The notes under the pieces: model-generated
What the model was told of the DNA's origin: nothing
The model's database searches: none
What the model saw: the letters and a program-made list of their open reading frames with translations, nothing else
Assembly (NCBI GenBank): GCA_964349515.1
Contig: CAYGHG010000117.1
Coordinates: 1-7,733 of the forward strand
Source of the DNA: CAYGHG01 sp964349515
Lineage (GTDB): Bacteria; Oederibacteriota; PGYV01; CAYGHG01
Length of the DNA: 7,733 nucleotides
Direction of reading: 5' to 3'
Shown here: positions 5,424-7,733 of the stretch, in pieces
Layout of the letters: every line of letters begins with the position of its first letter
Numbering within the stretch: the stretch's first letter is position 1
Program-made: the position numbers and the translations under genes

Positions 5424-7553
5424 CAGGGACCTTTGTATGTGACCTTTCTTTGGCATATGCACCAGCCTTACTATAAGAATATAGAGAACAACAAATTTAT
5501 ACTGCCATGGGTGCGCATGCACGCTGTTAAGGACTATTATGATATGGTGTCCATACTTGACAGATATCCGGCGGTAAAACAAAATTTTAACCTCGTGCCC
5601 TCTTTGCTTCTCCAGATAGAAGAATACATAGCCGGCGCAACGGATATATTTATGGACATGACCTTAAAGGCGCCCGAAGAACTAAATGACGACGAGAAGG
5701 TCTTCATACTATTCAACTTTTTTATGGCCAACTGGAATACCATGATATACCCTTACCCCCGCTATGCGGAACTGCTGGAAAAAAGGGGCGAGAACACCAA
5801 TCCCGACGAGATCAAAGGAATGCTGTCAAAGTTTGACAGCCGCGACATAAGGGATTTGCAGGTATGGTTCAATCTGGCGTGGATTGACACTGATTTTTTT
5901 GCAATGTACCCCGAACTGAATGCAATAAAAGAAAAGGGGGAGGATTTTACCGAAGAGGAAAAAAGGGCGGTAATAGACAGCCACATAAAGATAATGAAAC
6001 TGATAATCCCGAAATATAAAGAGGCGCAGGAGGCCGGGCGGGTGGAGCTGTCCACCACGCCTTTTTACCATCCCATACTGCCGCTTGTAGCGGACACTGA
6101 AACCGCGAAAATCTGCATGCCGGGAATCCCGCTTGATTTCAGATTCAGCCACCCCGGCGACGCCTCGGCGCAGGTTAAAAAAGGGCTTGAGTACTTTGAG
6201 TCGCGTTTTGGCAGGCGGCCAGCCGGGATGTGGCCGTCAGAAGGGTCGGTCAGCCCTGCTGTCATGGAAATACTCGCGGAGAACGGTGTAAAGTGGGCGG
6301 CAACGGATGAGAATATATTAAAAAAGTCTCTTGAAATGGCGGGGCAGCCCGTCACAACGGATACAATTTACAGGCCCTATGAGTGCAAGACAGAAAAAGG
6401 AAATGTGATGATGGCCTTCAGGAGCCTGCACTTATCCGACCTGATAGGTTTTAACTACCAGAACTGGAAAGCGGAGGACGCTGCGGCAAACTTCATACAC
6501 GAACTGCATCAGATAAGGAACAAGCTTGACGGCGGCCCTTACGCCGTCAATATAATACTGGACGGAGAGAACTGCTGGGAGTATTACTACAACGACGGCA
6601 AGAGTTTTTTAAACGCGCTCTATGAAGGGCTCTCGCGCGAAGCCGATATTAAGTGCGTCCACATAGGCGAGCTTGAGGGGATTTTCAGCGATAAGCCCGC
6701 AATTGAAAAAATTTATCCCGGTTCCTGGATCAATCATGATTTTTATATATGGATAGGCCACGAAGAGGACAAGAAGTCGTGGAAGCTGCTGCAAAAAGTC
6801 AGAGATGACCTTGCCGCGTGGGAGTCTCAAAATCAGGGTGAGGGCGATAAACTTTCAAAAGCCTGGGAATCGCTTTATATAGCAGAGGGAAGCGACTGGA
6901 ACTGGTGGTACGGCGATGATCACTCGTCAAGGAACGACAACGAATTTGACAACCTCTACAGGCTGCACCTGATGAATGTTTACAGGGCCATAGGGCTTGA
7001 GATACCCGCAATTCTGTATGAGCCTATAAAGCGGGGAGAGACGGCCTTTGATGTTGAGCCCTCCATGATGATATCGCCGGATATTGACGGCAGGATTACT
7101 GATTTTTATGAGTGGAAGGGCGCGGGTGTTTATGATTTGTCAAAACAGGGCGGCGCGATGCACAAAGCTGATTTGATATTTGAATCAATGCACTATGGTT
7201 TTGATTTTGACAGGTTCTATATAAGGCTTGACCCTGCGCAAAAAGAGGCAGTGCCGGGTGCCGGCTTTGCATTCAGTTTTAAGTGGGCTGACAGGCAGGG
7301 TAAAGCCAGCTTTTTAAACGGTGTTAAGTCCGGGGAGGGAATAAACGCTGACGCCGCGAATTTCAGCATGGGGGCTATTTTTGAAGCCTCTTTCTGTTTT
7401 TCCTGTTTTGAGAATCTGAATGAAGATGAGCCGATCTGGCTTAAGATTGAGATTACAAAAGCAGGCTCAAAAGCCGAAGACATACCGTCCCACGGATACC
7501 TGAAGATAATGAGGCCGGACAGGCATTTTATTTCGAAGAACTGGAAAGCGTGA
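5421..7553 (+). CDS. Glycoside hydrolase family 57 protein (alpha-amylase / glucanotransferase type)
   Basis: 710 residues from ATG 5421. The N-terminus has the GH57 region 1 motif WHMHQPYY (11-18), then LPWVRMHAVKDYYDM (29-42), standard for COG1449-type enzymes. Region 2 is STTPFYHPILPL (211-222, H217). Region 3 is GMWPSEGSVS (269-278), where E274 is the likely nucleophile. WAATDENIL follows at 292-300. LDGENCWEYY (380-389) carries D381, the likely acid/base; the 107-residue gap from E274 is close to that of characterised amylopullulanases. SDWNWWYGDDHSS (491-503) is a further family hallmark, and a beta-rich C-terminal domain (about 540-710) completes it. No signal peptide or membrane helix is seen, so it acts in the cytoplasm, probably on glycogen or maltodextrins, either hydrolysing or transferring alpha-glucan chains. 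Amylase, pullulanase and 4-alpha-glucanotransferase activity cannot be told apart here. It has its own promoter, and no neighbouring glycogen gene is in view. Confidence 0.93.
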   Translation: MQGPLYVTFLWHMHQPYYKNIENNKFILPWVRMHAVKDYYDMVSILDRYPAVKQNFNLVPSLLLQIEEYIAGATDIFMDMTLKAPEELNDDEKVFILFNFFMANWNTMIYPYPRYAELLEKRGENTNPDEIKGMLSKFDSRDIRDLQVWFNLAWIDTDFFAMYPELNAIKEKGEDFTEEEKRAVIDSHIKIMKLIIPKYKEAQEAGRVELSTTPFYHPILPLVADTETAKICMPGIPLDFRFSHPGDASAQVKKGLEYFESRFGRRPAGMWPSEGSVSPAVMEILAENGVKWAATDENILKKSLEMAGQPVTTDTIYRPYECKTEKGNVMMAFRSLHLSDLIGFNYQNWKAEDAAANFIHELHQIRNKLDGGPYAVNIILDGENCWEYYYNDGKSFLNALYEGLSREADIKCVHIGELEGIFSDKPAIEKIYPGSWINHDFYIWIGHEEDKKSWKLLQKVRDDLAAWESQNQGEGDKLSKAWESLYIAEGSDWNWWYGDDHSSRNDNEFDNLYRLHLMNVYRAIGLEIPAILYEPIKRGETAFDVEPSMMISPDIDGRITDFYEWKGAGVYDLSKQGGAMHKADLIFESMHYGFDFDRFYIRLDPAQKEAVPGAGFAFSFKWADRQGKASFLNGVKSGEGINADAANFSMGAIFEASFCFSCFENLNEDEPIWLKIEITKAGSKAEDIPSHGYLKIMRPDRHFISKNWKA

Positions 7554-7558
7554 GATAA

Positions 7559-7733
7559 GTTGAAAGTTGAAAGTTGAAAGTTGAAAGTTGAAAGCTGAAA
7601 GCTGAAAGCTGAAAGCTGAAAGCTGAAAGCTGAAAACTGAAAGCTGAAAACTGAAAGCTGAAAACTGAAAGCTGAAAACTGAAAACTGAAAGCTGAAAAC
7701 TGAAAACTGAAAGCTGAAAACTGAAAGCTGAAA
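7559..7733. repeat. Heptanucleotide tandem array, 25 units, runs off the right edge
   Basis: Every seven bases from 7559 to the last base fit (G/A)(T/C)TGAAA with no indel or other substitution, giving 25 exact units. Variant order: GTTGAAA five times (7559-7593), GCTGAAA six times (7594-7635), then ACTGAAA and GCTGAAA mixed as A G A G A G A A G A A G A G (A = ACT, G = GCT). Totals are 5 GTT, 12 GCT and 8 ACT units. The array starts five bases after the GH57 stop. It carries no hairpin that could be a terminator. Similar short heptamer tandem repeats (STRR) are known from cyanobacteria; any relationship is not established. Full length is unknown because the window ends inside it. Confidence 0.97.

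Noticed and set aside
7559..7733. CRISPR array
   Set aside because: Seven-base units are directly abutting with no spacers; this is a simple tandem repeat.

Overview
The window is bacterial chromosome with every recognisable gene on the + strand. An NAD+-dependent DNA ligase, Shine-Dalgarno starts and a sigma70-type promoter rule out an archaeal or eukaryotic source. I cannot name the organism. A cytoplasmic GH57 glucan enzyme, REP-like palindromes and a heptanucleotide tandem array would suit an anaerobic or little-cultured Gram-negative-type lineage, but that is only an impression.

Layout. (a) Bases 2-1485 hold two AT-rich genes joined by an ATGA overlap: the C-terminal part of an AAA_21/COG4637-type ATPase, whose Walker A half lies off the left edge, and a DUF4276 protein with a Toprim-like look. 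The pairing resembles two-part OLD-like (ATPase + Toprim) immune modules and is the best candidate here for a little-described system. (b) Bases 1520-3526 encode a complete, normal NAD+-dependent DNA ligase (LigA), clearly richer in GC. (c) Bases 3523-5100 encode a polytopic GT-C glycosyltransferase that overlaps the ligA stop by four bases. (d) Bases 5101-5420 are non-coding. They hold two REP-like hairpins in opposite orientation, then a near-consensus promoter and a strong ribosome binding site. (e) Bases 5421-7553 encode a GH57 alpha-glucan hydrolase or transferase. (f) From 7559 to the right edge runs a perfect-period array of 25 heptamers, (G/A)(T/C)TGAAA.

How the parts relate. The ATPase and DUF4276 genes are almost certainly co-translated and probably work as one complex. 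ligA and the glycosyltransferase gene are translationally coupled but have no evident shared function. The GH57 gene has its own promoter and is probably an independent glycogen or maltodextrin gene. The drop in GC upstream of ligA suggests that the two-gene module was acquired and sits directly against a housekeeping gene. The two intergenic repeat systems (REP pair and heptamer array) flank the GH57 gene.
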